A DNA stretch of 64,000 bases. It comes from Betaproteobacteria bacterium. GTDB taxonomy: Bacteria > Pseudomonadota > Gammaproteobacteria > Burkholderiales > SG8-41. Where the stretch lies: the NCBI GenBank assembly GCA_016868035.1, contig VGID01000004.1:1-64000 (forward strand). Direction: 5' to 3'. A program made the translations under genes and the position numbers. Of the stretch, positions 52,033 through 61,000 are shown piece by piece. The notes under the pieces are model-generated. The model worked only from the letters and a program-made list of their open reading frames with translations, had not been told where the DNA came from and did not search any database. Numbering within the stretch: position 1 is the first letter of the stretch; each line of letters opens with the position of its first letter.

Positions 52033-52065
52033 GCCGTGAACCGCGTTTCGTGAGTGGTGATTCGA
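52032..52065 (+). repeat. Short-tandem-repeat arm, right of inverted pair
   Basis: agccgtgaaccgcgtttcgtgagtggtgattcg; reverse complement family of 49955-50006. Confidence 0.75.
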
Positions 52066-52070
52066 CACAC

Positions 52071-53426
52071 ATGGTTCGCTACGCCTTGACCGCGCTGTTG
52101 CTTTCGGTGTTCGCTGCCGCGGCCCTCGCGGCACAGCCGCAGGCGGACGCGCGCGGCCTGCCCACGCTCGCTCCCCTGGTAAACGAGGTCACGCCGGGCG
52201 TGGTGAACGTCTCGGTCATCACCCGCTCTCCGCTCGAGGACAATCCCCTGTTCCGCGACCCGTTCTTCCGGCGCTTCTTCAATCTGCCGGACCGGCCCCA
52301 GCGCCGCGAGCAGTCGGTGGGCTCGGGCGTGATCGTGGACGCCCAGCGCGGGTATGTGCTCACGAATCACCACGTCATCAAGGATGCCGAGCAGATCGTC
52401 GTCACGCTCCGGGACCGGCGCCAGTTCTCCGCCAAGCTGGTCGGAACCGACCCGGGCACCGATATTGCGGTCCTGCAGATCGAAGCGCAGAACCTCTCCG
52501 CGTTGCGTTTCGGGGACTCGGATGCGCTCAACGTCGGCGACTACGTGATCGCGATCGGGAACCCTTTCGGCATCGGCCAGACCGTCACTTCGGGAATCGT
52601 GAGCGCACTGGGCCGGTCCGGCCTCACGCCGGAAGGCTACGAGGACTTCATCCAGACCGACGCGTCGATCAATCCCGGAAACTCCGGCGGAGCCCTGGTA
52701 AACCTGCGCGGCGAGCTCATCGGCATCAACACCGCGATCATCGGCCCCGCCGGCGGCAACGTAGGCATCGGTTTCGCGGTGCCGTCGAACATGGCGCGCG
52801 CGGTGCTTTCGCAGATCGTGCGCTTCGGCGAGGTGCGGCGCGGGCGCCTTGGGGTGGAAATCGTGGACCTTACCCCCGACCTTGCAAAGAAACTCGGCGT
52901 TGCCGCACAGGAAGGCGCGGTCGTGGCGGGCGTGCAGGCCGGCTCGCCCGCGGAGAAAGCGGGATTGCGCGAGCGCGACGTGATCGTCGCAACGAACGGG
53001 CGCTCGATCCGCTCGTCCTCGGAGCTCCGGGCACGCCTCGGGCTCACACCGGTCGGCGAGGAAGTCGAGCTGCGCGTTCTGCGCGGTGGAGAGACACGCA
53101 CCGTTCGGGCCCGCGTTAGCGCGCCGCAGGAAATCTCGGCGACGGAAGGACAGGCGGTCGCCCTGCTGCCGGGTCTGAAGGTCTTCGAGATCGAGCGCGG
53201 GAGCCCGCTCTACCAGCGCACGCAGGGCGGGCTCATCGTCACGGCGGTGGAGCGGAACAGTGCAGCGTGGCACGCCGGCATCCGTCCCGCAGACATCATC
53301 TACGCGGTGAACCGCAGGCGCGTGCGCACGCTCGCCGAATTCCAAGGCGCCCTGCGGGGAGCCGAGCGCGGTTATTCCGTATCGCTGCTACGCGGCGACT
53401 TCAATATCACGATCATGGTGCGCTAG
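52071..53426 (+). CDS. Do-family periplasmic serine endopeptidase (DegQ-like)
   Basis: LTNHHVIKDAEQIVV; QTDASINPGNSGGALVNLRGELIGINTAI; two PDZ domains. Confidence 0.93.
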   Translation: MVRYALTALLLSVFAAAALAAQPQADARGLPTLAPLVNEVTPGVVNVSVITRSPLEDNPLFRDPFFRRFFNLPDRPQRREQSVGSGVIVDAQRGYVLTNHHVIKDAEQIVVTLRDRRQFSAKLVGTDPGTDIAVLQIEAQNLSALRFGDSDALNVGDYVIAIGNPFGIGQTVTSGIVSALGRSGLTPEGYEDFIQTDASINPGNSGGALVNLRGELIGINTAIIGPAGGNVGIGFAVPSNMARAVLSQIVRFGEVRRGRLGVEIVDLTPDLAKKLGVAAQEGAVVAGVQAGSPAEKAGLRERDVIVATNGRSIRSSSELRARLGLTPVGEEVELRVLRGGETRTVRARVSAPQEISATEGQAVALLPGLKVFEIERGSPLYQRTQGGLIVTAVERNSAAWHAGIRPADIIYAVNRRRVRTLAEFQGALRGAERGYSVSLLRGDFNITIMVR

Positions 53427-53567
53427 GCGGCGCACCGAGCCGTGTGGGCGCGCCACATACACTGGGGCGGCCTGTGGTAACGACAGCTCAGGCTACGGCG
53501 AGCTGCGCCACGCCCCGGTAGTAACACGCGATCGTTCCAGGCAGCGCGCGGCTCGTCGCCGCGCTTC

Positions 53568-53852
53568 CTATGCGGCCGGCTTCACTCCGTAGGCACGCTC
53601 GATGTACCGCTTCAACTCATCGAGAGTGATGACGCCGTCCCGGTTGGTATCGATGTCGTCGAAGCGGGGAACGAAGCGCAGGTCCGCTTTCGCCTCTTCG
53701 CGCGTGAGCTTGCCGTCGCGGTTCAGATCGAGCGCCTTGAACGCCCCCATGTCGGCAGCGGCCGCGCGCCGGTTATACGCCTCGCGGTCGTCGCCCATGG
53801 CGGTAAGTGTCGCAAAGCTCAACATCAAGATCAGCAGGATTTTGGTTTTCAT
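53568..53852 (-). CDS. Secreted EF-hand protein
   Basis: MKTKILLILMLSFATLTAMG signal; EF loops DLNRDGKLTREE and DTNRDGVITLDE. Confidence 0.82.
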   Translation of the reverse strand: MKTKILLILMLSFATLTAMGDDREAYNRRAAAADMGAFKALDLNRDGKLTREEAKADLRFVPRFDDIDTNRDGVITLDELKRYIERAYGVKPAA

Positions 53853-54023
53853 GGACGCCTCCTTGTCGTGCACGGCACCTCGGTGCCGCTCGCAACCACT
53901 AGAACCTTGGTCCGCCGATGGGCCCGCAAAGTTTCGCGGTCCGGCGCCCGCGCGTGCTCCGGGATGCGTTGTAGCGAGCGCGGCGCGCCGTTTATACTGG
54001 CGCCGCGCAACCAGGGAGGCACC

Positions 54024-54821
54024 ATGAAAATCAAGGCGAACGGCATCGAGATCAACTACCTCGTCGAAGGCGAGGGTCCGTGGGTGACGATGAGCCACTC
54101 GCTCGCCTGCGAACTGCACATGTGGGATCCGCAGATGCCGGTTTTGACCAGTAAATACAAGGTGCTGCGCTACGATACGCGCGGCCACGGCCGAAGCGGC
54201 GCGCCCGCCGGCGAATACACGCTCGATCAACTCGCCGACGACGCAAAAGCGCTGCTCGATGCGCTCGGCATCCAGCGCACGCACTGGGTCGGCCTTTCCA
54301 TGGGCGGCATGATCGGCCAGACCTTCGCGCTCAAGTACCCTGGCGTGTTCCGCAGCATGGTGCTCGCCGATACCACCAGCCGCCGCGCACCCGACGCGGC
54401 GAAACTGTGGGGCGAGCGCATCCGGATCGCGCAGGAAAAGGGCATGGACGCGCTCGTGGAGGGCACGCTCGCGCGCTGGTTGACGGAACCCTACCGCTAC
54501 ACGCGCAAGGACGTGGTCGCGCGCATCGCGGATGGCATCCGCAATACCCCTGCCGCGGGCTACATCGGCTGCTCCCAGGCGATCTCCAAGATCGACCTCA
54601 CCGCCCGGCTCAAGGAGATCCGCTGCCCGGCTCTCGTCATCGTCGGCGAGCAGGACACGGGCACCCCGCCCGCGATGGCGCGCGAGATCCACGAGAACCT
54701 GCCGGGCTCGGAGCTCAAGGTCATCGCGTCGGCCGCGCACCTGTCCAACATCGAGCAGGCGCAGACATTCAACGAGGCGATGACGGATTTCCTCGCGCGC
54801 GCTGATCAGGGCGCGCGCTGA
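54024..54821 (+). CDS. Alpha/beta hydrolase (3-oxoadipate enol-lactonase-like)
   Basis: YLVEGEGPWVTMSHSLACELHMWDPQMPVL; GLSMGGMIGQTFALKYP. Confidence 0.85.
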   Translation: MKIKANGIEINYLVEGEGPWVTMSHSLACELHMWDPQMPVLTSKYKVLRYDTRGHGRSGAPAGEYTLDQLADDAKALLDALGIQRTHWVGLSMGGMIGQTFALKYPGVFRSMVLADTTSRRAPDAAKLWGERIRIAQEKGMDALVEGTLARWLTEPYRYTRKDVVARIADGIRNTPAAGYIGCSQAISKIDLTARLKEIRCPALVIVGEQDTGTPPAMAREIHENLPGSELKVIASAAHLSNIEQAQTFNEAMTDFLARADQGAR

Positions 54822-55966
54822 AAAGCTGCGCGCTCGTTGCGATAGCCGTAGTAGCTGCCCGCCAGCAGGAGGCTCGCCCCGAACATGAACACCGGGGCGA
54901 AGCCGAGCACGGTACCGATGCCGCCGAACGTCAGCGGCACGACCATGTGGGTGAAGTTGTTGAAGGTCACGCGCATCCCGGCGGACTCGGACGCGCGGCC
55001 GCGCGGCGCGAGGCTGTAGATCAGCGACATGGACAGCGGCTGGCCACAGCCCAGCCCGAGCCCGAGCAGGAACGACACGCAGGCGAGCAGATAGGGATTC
55101 TCGAACCACGGGAACAGCAGGAACGCGACGCCGGCGACCGCGATGGCGTAGACGAGGATCGCGTATTCTCCCCATCTGCGGGTGATGCCCGGCAACGCGA
55201 CGCGGATGACGAACACGGCTATCGCGTACACCGCGCTGATCATTCCGATCACTGACGCGGAGAGCCCGATTGCATTGCCGTAGATCGGGAAATAGAACAG
55301 ATAGAGGTCCCACGCGGTGGAGATCAGGCCGCTCGCGATGAACGTGTTGCGCAGTTTGGCGTTGTGCAGCAGGTCAAACGCGCTTTTTCTTGGTTCCACG
55401 CCCGCCACTCCCGCCGCGGCTTTCGGCAGCACCTCCGGTTTCATCCACAAAAGGACGATCGGGATCACGGTAGTCGCGGCGAGGACGAGGTATGCCGGCA
55501 GATAACCGAGATAATCGATCGAGAATCCCGCTATGAGCGGACCGAGGAACGCAGCGAGGGAGAAGCCGATCGCGATGATCGAGTAATTTCGGGCGCGGTC
55601 CTCGGGGCCGCCCAGCGCGCCCGTGGTGCCCTGCACCGCGACGAAGAAAAACTGAAAGGACGTCCCCAGTATCACGACTGACACATAGAGCACGCTCAGG
55701 CCGGGGAAAAAATACGGCAGCGCCAGCGCGAACCCCGAACCCACGCTGCCCCAGAGCATCGGCAGCCGCGGGCCGACGCGGTCCACGAGCTTGCCGGCGT
55801 AGAGAGCCAGCAGCGTCGGGCAGAGCGCCTTCAACGCCATGATGGTGCCGATCGTGAACTGGTCGGCTCCCAGGTTGAGCGCGTAGAGCGCCAACACCAC
55901 GCGGCTGCCCCCGTAGCCGGCGTGGAGCAGCGCACACATCAACGCAATCAGGTAAATCGCCATCAT
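54806..55966 (-). CDS. MFS transporter
   Basis: Twelve-TM-like hydrophobic pattern; ALYAGKLVDRVGPRLPMLWGS. Confidence 0.85.
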   Translation of the reverse strand: MMAIYLIALMCALLHAGYGGSRVVLALYALNLGADQFTIGTIMALKALCPTLLALYAGKLVDRVGPRLPMLWGSVGSGFALALPYFFPGLSVLYVSVVILGTSFQFFFVAVQGTTGALGGPEDRARNYSIIAIGFSLAAFLGPLIAGFSIDYLGYLPAYLVLAATTVIPIVLLWMKPEVLPKAAAGVAGVEPRKSAFDLLHNAKLRNTFIASGLISTAWDLYLFYFPIYGNAIGLSASVIGMISAVYAIAVFVIRVALPGITRRWGEYAILVYAIAVAGVAFLLFPWFENPYLLACVSFLLGLGLGCGQPLSMSLIYSLAPRGRASESAGMRVTFNNFTHMVVPLTFGGIGTVLGFAPVFMFGASLLLAGSYYGYRNERAAFQRAP

Positions 55967-56324
55967 GTGGAATTCCGGACCAAGCGGCTTCCGTGCGGAA
56001 ATAAGCGCCTATTTTAGACGGCCGCGGGACTCGCACCGTTGTTTAGTCCACGATATGGGCCTCGCTTTTCCGGTCATTGCCGGCGCCGGCCCTCACCGGT
56101 CCCGGTGCTGACCCGGGCGGTGGTTTGACACGCGGCGCACCGGCAGTCTCCCGGACCGCGTGCGCAGCCTGTCTTTCTGCACGGCAGACAAATCGTGGCG
56201 TCGCTTGCCGCGTGAAGTGCAAAAAATTGACTGACAGCCGGCCCTAGCAGGCCAGTAGTCAGGCACGGGCCCCGCGGCGTTTCCGCCGCGGGGCCCGCTC
56301 TTCGTTTTACCGATCCGGCTGTGC

Positions 56325-57419
56325 TCAGTTCGACACGGTCATATAGTGCACCGAGAACAGCAGGTCCGGATCGGTCCAGCACTCGAGCGGCACGAAGCCA
56401 GCGCTGCGCCCGACCTCCTGGAACTCGGCGACCGTGTACTTGTAGGAATTCTCGGTGTGCACGGTATCGCCGGCGCGAAAGTCGAACCTGTTTCCGGCGA
56501 TGTCGACACGCTGTCCGCGCACGCACGAGAGATGCATCTCGATGCGGCCAAGCTCGGCATTGTAGAACGCCTGGTGCCGGAACGCCGAAAGGTCGAAGTT
56601 GGCGCCCAGCTCGCGGTTGATGCGCGTAAGCAGGTTGAGATTGAACTCTGCCGTAACGCCCTGCGCGTCGTTGTAGGCGGCATGCAGCCGCGACGGATCC
56701 TTCTTGAGGTCCACCCCGATCAGAAGCCCGCCGCCTTCGCCGGTCAGTGCGCGGGCGTTGCCGAGGAAGCGTACCGCCTCGCCCGGCGTGAAGTTGCCGA
56801 TGGTCGAGCCCGGAAAATACACGACGCGGCGCCGTGCCGCGATGCCTTCGAGACCGGGGAGCGCGAGCGGGCGCGAGTAATCCGCGCAGACCGCGATCAC
56901 GGCCAGATCCGGAAATTCCCGCGCCACGCGCCCGGCCGAGTCCCGTAGCTGCGTGCATGCGATGTCGACCGGGACGTATGCGATGGGGCGCAGTTTCTCG
57001 AGCAGCAGGCGCGTCTTGCGCCCGCTGCCGCTTCCATACTCGATCAGGACGCACCCGGGCCCGAGGTGGCGCGCCATCTCGGCCGCCCGCGCCTGCATCA
57101 TTCCGATTTCGGTACGGGTCGGATAGTATTCCGGAAGCTCGCAGATCGCATCGAACAGGGCACACCCGCGCTCGTCGTAAAAATACTTGGGAGGCAGCTC
57201 CTTCCGCCCGCGGGCGAGCCCGCGGATCACGTCCTCGAGAAAGCTGCCGGAGTCCGGGCCAAGGTCGTGAAAGGAAAAACGCGGGGCGGGTTGCGTCTTC
57301 AGAAACGAGGTTGTCACTGCCTTTTTCTTCCGTTTTCGGTCCGGCGGGTATGCGTCAGGAATCGGCACGGCGTCCATGCAACGAAAACCCGTCAGGCGCC
57401 CGCGTTCCGCTCGCGTCAA
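56325..57419 (-). CDS. egtD: L-histidine N(alpha)-methyltransferase (EgtD-like)
   Basis: LPPKYFYDERGCALFDAICELPEYYPTRTE; LIEYGSGSGRKTRLLLEKL; VYFPGSTIGNFTPGEAVRFL. Start may be GTG at ~57317. Confidence 0.9.
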   Translation of the reverse strand: MTRAERGRLTGFRCMDAVPIPDAYPPDRKRKKKAVTTSFLKTQPAPRFSFHDLGPDSGSFLEDVIRGLARGRKELPPKYFYDERGCALFDAICELPEYYPTRTEIGMMQARAAEMARHLGPGCVLIEYGSGSGRKTRLLLEKLRPIAYVPVDIACTQLRDSAGRVAREFPDLAVIAVCADYSRPLALPGLEGIAARRRVVYFPGSTIGNFTPGEAVRFLGNARALTGEGGGLLIGVDLKKDPSRLHAAYNDAQGVTAEFNLNLLTRINRELGANFDLSAFRHQAFYNAELGRIEMHLSCVRGQRVDIAGNRFDFRAGDTVHTENSYKYTVAEFQEVGRSAGFVPLECWTDPDLLFSVHYMTVSN

Positions 57420-57473
57420 CCGCTACGCCGTGGCGGTCGCCGGTTCCGCCGCTCGCATCTACCGCGCGGGCTC

Positions 57474-58382
57474 CTAGCGCAGGAAATTGCTCTCCATCCA
57501 CTTCTTGATGCGGTTGGCGTCGCCGATGCGCGTGTTCTTGCCCCAGGAATCGAGCAGCACGATGATCACCGGCTTTGCCGCGATGTGTGCCTGAAGGACC
57601 AGGCAGCGCCCCGCTTCGCTGATGTAACCGGTCTTCGACAGACCGATCTGCCATCCCTGATTCTTCACCAGGCCGTTGGAGTTTCCGAAGCGGATCGTCT
57701 TTCCGTTTCGCAGCTCCACGGTGTGCTCGGCGCCCGTAGTGAAGTCGCGGATCAGCGGGTGGGCATGCGCGGCATCGACCAGCCGCGCGAGGTCAGGGGC
57801 GGTGGAAACGTTCTCGCTGGAGAGTCCCGTGCCGTCCACGAAGCGCGTGCGCGACATTCCGAGCCTTGCCGCCTTCTGGTTCATCTCCGCAATGAAGCGG
57901 CGCGTGCCGCCGGGATAAGCGCGCGTCAGCGCCGCCGCGGCGCGGTTCTCGGAGGCCATCAGCGCGAGCTTGAGCAGGTCGCGGCGCGTGAGTTCGGTGC
58001 CTACCCTCAACCGTGAACGCGTGCGCTTGACCTCGTCCACGTCTTCCTGAGTGATGGCGACGGTCTCCGCGAGCGGCAACTCCGCTTCTACCACGACCAG
58101 TGCCGTCATCAGCTTGGTGATGGAAGCGATCGGGGCGACCGCGTCCGCGTTCTTCGCGTAGATCACCCGCCGGGTGCTCTGATCGAGCACCAGGGCCATG
58201 GCCGACTTGAGCCCGGGCGCACCCGCTTGAGCCTCCGGGCCCGGAGCCGGATCGGGTAGTTGCGCGCTGGCAGCGGCCGATACGCCATCTTCCGCATGCG
58301 CGCCTGACAGGAGCGCCAGCGTGAGCGTGATTCCCCAGACCAGGTGCTTCAGGCTGTCCTCCCCCGGGCTATGGCGCCGCAT
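57474..58382 (-). CDS. pbpG: D-alanyl-D-alanine endopeptidase (PBP7-like)
   Basis: PIASITKLMTALVVVEA (SxxK), ALMASENRAAAAL (SxN), KTGYISEAGRC (KTG). Confidence 0.9.
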   Translation of the reverse strand: MRRHSPGEDSLKHLVWGITLTLALLSGAHAEDGVSAAASAQLPDPAPGPEAQAGAPGLKSAMALVLDQSTRRVIYAKNADAVAPIASITKLMTALVVVEAELPLAETVAITQEDVDEVKRTRSRLRVGTELTRRDLLKLALMASENRAAAALTRAYPGGTRRFIAEMNQKAARLGMSRTRFVDGTGLSSENVSTAPDLARLVDAAHAHPLIRDFTTGAEHTVELRNGKTIRFGNSNGLVKNQGWQIGLSKTGYISEAGRCLVLQAHIAAKPVIIVLLDSWGKNTRIGDANRIKKWMESNFLR

Positions 58383-58499
58383 CTGGGCGCGCCAAGTTCC
58401 TGAATTAGGAACCTAAAATACCGGTTTGGCCGGGAATTATCAACCCGCCGCGCGATTGCGCGATCGTGCCCGAGCCGGCGTGCTCGTGGGCGGTGGGCC

Positions 58500-58542
58500 A
58501 AAAAAAACTCCGCTCGGGACTGTGTGGGTTGTCCCGGCGGAG
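58500..58542 (-). terminator. Orphan intrinsic terminator on minus strand
   Basis: Minus strand ctccgccgggac-aacccacaca-gtcccgagcggag-TTTTTTT; no annotated minus-strand gene upstream. Confidence 0.75.
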
Positions 58543-58684
58543 CTAAAGAGGCCATGCAATTACCCGCTCAGCACGGGCAACTGCGACTGCCAGGCCTCCG
58601 AGGAGGAAAGTCTCGGCTACCTGCGATACCTGCGCGGGGATTGCCGCCGAGCCCCCGCGTCACGAGAGTAGGATAGTGCGCATG

Positions 58685-58701
58685 CCTTACATAAACCTTA
58701 C
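58685..58701 (+). promoter_or_regulatory. Candidate response-regulator binding direct repeat
   Basis: CCTTAC-ATAAA-CCTTAC, 11-bp period, ~225 bp upstream of the response regulator gene. Confidence 0.45.
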
Positions 58702-58925
58702 GCGCACGCGAAGTTTGATTCAGGGTGCTGTGAAATTTTTCATGCTCTCGCCTCGCGTCAGAGCGCGGCCGTCCGGAATCCGGACCGGTTGGGAATGGGG
58801 TGTGCGCCGCAGCGGCACCGCGGCTGCCGTCGCCCGACTCGCTGCCGAAGCGCCGTCGTTCGTCCGGACCGCGCTCGCGGTGGGCTACACTATTCGCTGC
58901 CGCGCGACCGGACCGTTTTGAGCCC

Positions 58926-59594
58926 ATGCGCATCCTGATAGCCGAAGACGATCCCATGCTCGCCGACGGGCTCGTGAGATCGTTGAAAGAATCCGACTAC
59001 GCGGTCGACTGCGTGAGCGAGGGAGGAGCGGCGGACCACGTGCTCGCGGGCCAGAACTATGATCTCGTGATCCTCGATCTCGGGCTGCCCCGGCTCGACG
59101 GGTTCGAGGTGCTGCGTCGGCTGCGGCATCGCGGCTCGCGGGTGCCGGTTCTGGTGCTCACCGCCCGCGACGCCCTCGATGACCGCGTGAAGGGACTCGA
59201 TCTCGGCGCGGACGACTACCTCACCAAGCCCTTCGACCTGCCGGAACTCGAGGCGCGCGTGCGCGCCCTGATCCGGCGCGGCCAGTCGGGGGGGACCTCC
59301 GTACTGTCGCACGGGGCGCTCACGCTCGACACCGCGGGCCGCTGCGCGACCCTTGACGGCGAGCTCCTCGATCTCTCCGCGAGGGAGCTGGGAGTGCTCG
59401 AGGTGCTGATGCTGAGGAGCGGACGGGTAGTGAACAAGGACCGGCTCGCCGAGCAGCTCTACGGATGGGACGAGGAGGTCGGTGCCAACGCGATCGAGGT
59501 TTACGTGCACCGGCTGCGCCGCAAGCTCGAGCCCGGCGGTGTCACCATCCGTACCATACGCGGCCTGGGATACCTTCTCGAAAAAAGCCCGTGA
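58926..59594 (+). CDS. OmpR-family response regulator (QseB/TctD-like)
   Basis: MRILIAEDDPMLADGLVRSLKES; VLVLTARDALDDRVKGLDLGADDYLTKPFDLPELEARVRALIRRG. Confidence 0.92.
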   Translation: MRILIAEDDPMLADGLVRSLKESDYAVDCVSEGGAADHVLAGQNYDLVILDLGLPRLDGFEVLRRLRHRGSRVPVLVLTARDALDDRVKGLDLGADDYLTKPFDLPELEARVRALIRRGQSGGTSVLSHGALTLDTAGRCATLDGELLDLSARELGVLEVLMLRSGRVVNKDRLAEQLYGWDEEVGANAIEVYVHRLRRKLEPGGVTIRTIRGLGYLLEKSP

Positions 59595-60976
59595 CCCGCC
59601 GCCCCCGCACGCTGCGCCGCCAGCTGCTTACCTGGCTCGTCGCGCCGCTGATCGTCCTGTGGACGCTCAGCACCTGGATCGATTTCGAGATCGCCAACCG
59701 CTTCGTCAGGTTCGCGTACGACCGGGCGCTGCTCGAATCGGCGCTCGACATCAGCCGGCAGGTGAAGGTCGTCGACGGGCGCGTCCACGCGGATCTGCCG
59801 GAAGTGGTGGTGCAGATGTTGCGCACGCGCCAGTCGGGAGCCGCGTACTACCTCGTGACCGGTCCGGATAACGAGTACATCACGGGGGATCCGGACTTGC
59901 CTTCGCCGCCTGATCCTCGTTCCGATGCCGTCTATTTCTACGACGGGCAGCACCGGGGCAAGCCGGTAAGCGCGGTGGCAATGCCGCTGCCGATCGATTC
60001 CGGCGGGGTTGCGGGCAACGTCCTCGTGCGGGTCGCCGAGGACTACGGCACGCGCACCGAGGTGGCGCGCCAGATCATGATCGGAATGATGATTCCGCAG
60101 GGCGTGTTGATCGTGCTCGCCGCGCTCGCCGTCTGGTACGCGATCGGGCGCGGCCTCGCTCCCTTGAACTCTCTGCAGCGGGAGATCTCGGCGCGTTCCC
60201 ACCGCGATCTCTCGGCGCTGTCGGCAGAGCAGGCGCCGCGGGAAGTCCGCCCGCTCATACAGGCCATGAACGACCTCCTCGGCCGGCTCTCCAAGGCGCT
60301 TGCAAGCCAGCAGCGGCTCATCGGAAATGCCGCGCACCAGTTGCGCACTCCGATAGCCGGAATCAAGACCCAGACGGAACTGGCTCTGCGCCAGGCGCGC
60401 GTGAGCGAAACGCGGGAGACGCTGCAGCGGCTGCAGGCGGCTACGGAGCAGGCCACCCGCATGATCAATCAGTTGCTCGCCCTGGCGCGCGCGGAGCCGG
60501 GCGGCGAGGGGGCACACACCCGGGAGCGCCTGGACCTGGCCGTCCTCGCGCGAGATACCACGAGCGAATGGGTGCCCCGGGCGATCGCCCGTGACATCGA
60601 TCTGGGCCTCGACTCGACCGATGCCGCCGCACCGGTGGAAGGCGACCCCTTTCTGCTCAGGGAGATGCTCAACAACCTTCTCGACAATGCCCTCAGCTAT
60701 ACACAGCGCGGAGGGCGCGTGACGGTACGGGTGACGCCCGATGCGAACCGGATCGTCCTCAGCGTCGAGGATAACGGCCCGGGCGTCCCGGAAGCCGAAC
60801 GCGACCGGGTCTTCGAGCGTTTCTACCGTGTCCTCGGTACCGGAGTGGAAGGTTGCGGCCTCGGACTTGCGATCGTGCAGGAGATCGCGCAGCGCCATGG
60901 CGCGGATGCCGTCCTCACGCACGGTGCCGATGGCACGGGCACCCTGGTGCGCGTCGGCTTCCCGCGCGCGGCCTGA
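59591..60976 (+). CDS. Sensor histidine kinase (TctE/QseC-like)
   Basis: GTG start overlapping the response regulator stop; IGNAAHQLRTPIAGIKTQTELALRQA H-box; VEDNGPGVPEAERDRVFERFYR. Confidence 0.92.
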   Translation: MTRRPRTLRRQLLTWLVAPLIVLWTLSTWIDFEIANRFVRFAYDRALLESALDISRQVKVVDGRVHADLPEVVVQMLRTRQSGAAYYLVTGPDNEYITGDPDLPSPPDPRSDAVYFYDGQHRGKPVSAVAMPLPIDSGGVAGNVLVRVAEDYGTRTEVARQIMIGMMIPQGVLIVLAALAVWYAIGRGLAPLNSLQREISARSHRDLSALSAEQAPREVRPLIQAMNDLLGRLSKALASQQRLIGNAAHQLRTPIAGIKTQTELALRQARVSETRETLQRLQAATEQATRMINQLLALARAEPGGEGAHTRERLDLAVLARDTTSEWVPRAIARDIDLGLDSTDAAAPVEGDPFLLREMLNNLLDNALSYTQRGGRVTVRVTPDANRIVLSVEDNGPGVPEAERDRVFERFYRVLGTGVEGCGLGLAIVQEIAQRHGADAVLTHGADGTGTLVRVGFPRAA

Positions 60977-61000
60977 CGGCATGGCTTGTCGCCGGACGAT

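Noticed and set aside
58600-58640. gaggaggaaagtctcggc resembles the RNase P RNA core
   Set aside because: Surrounding P-RNA helices and length are absent; judged coincidental.
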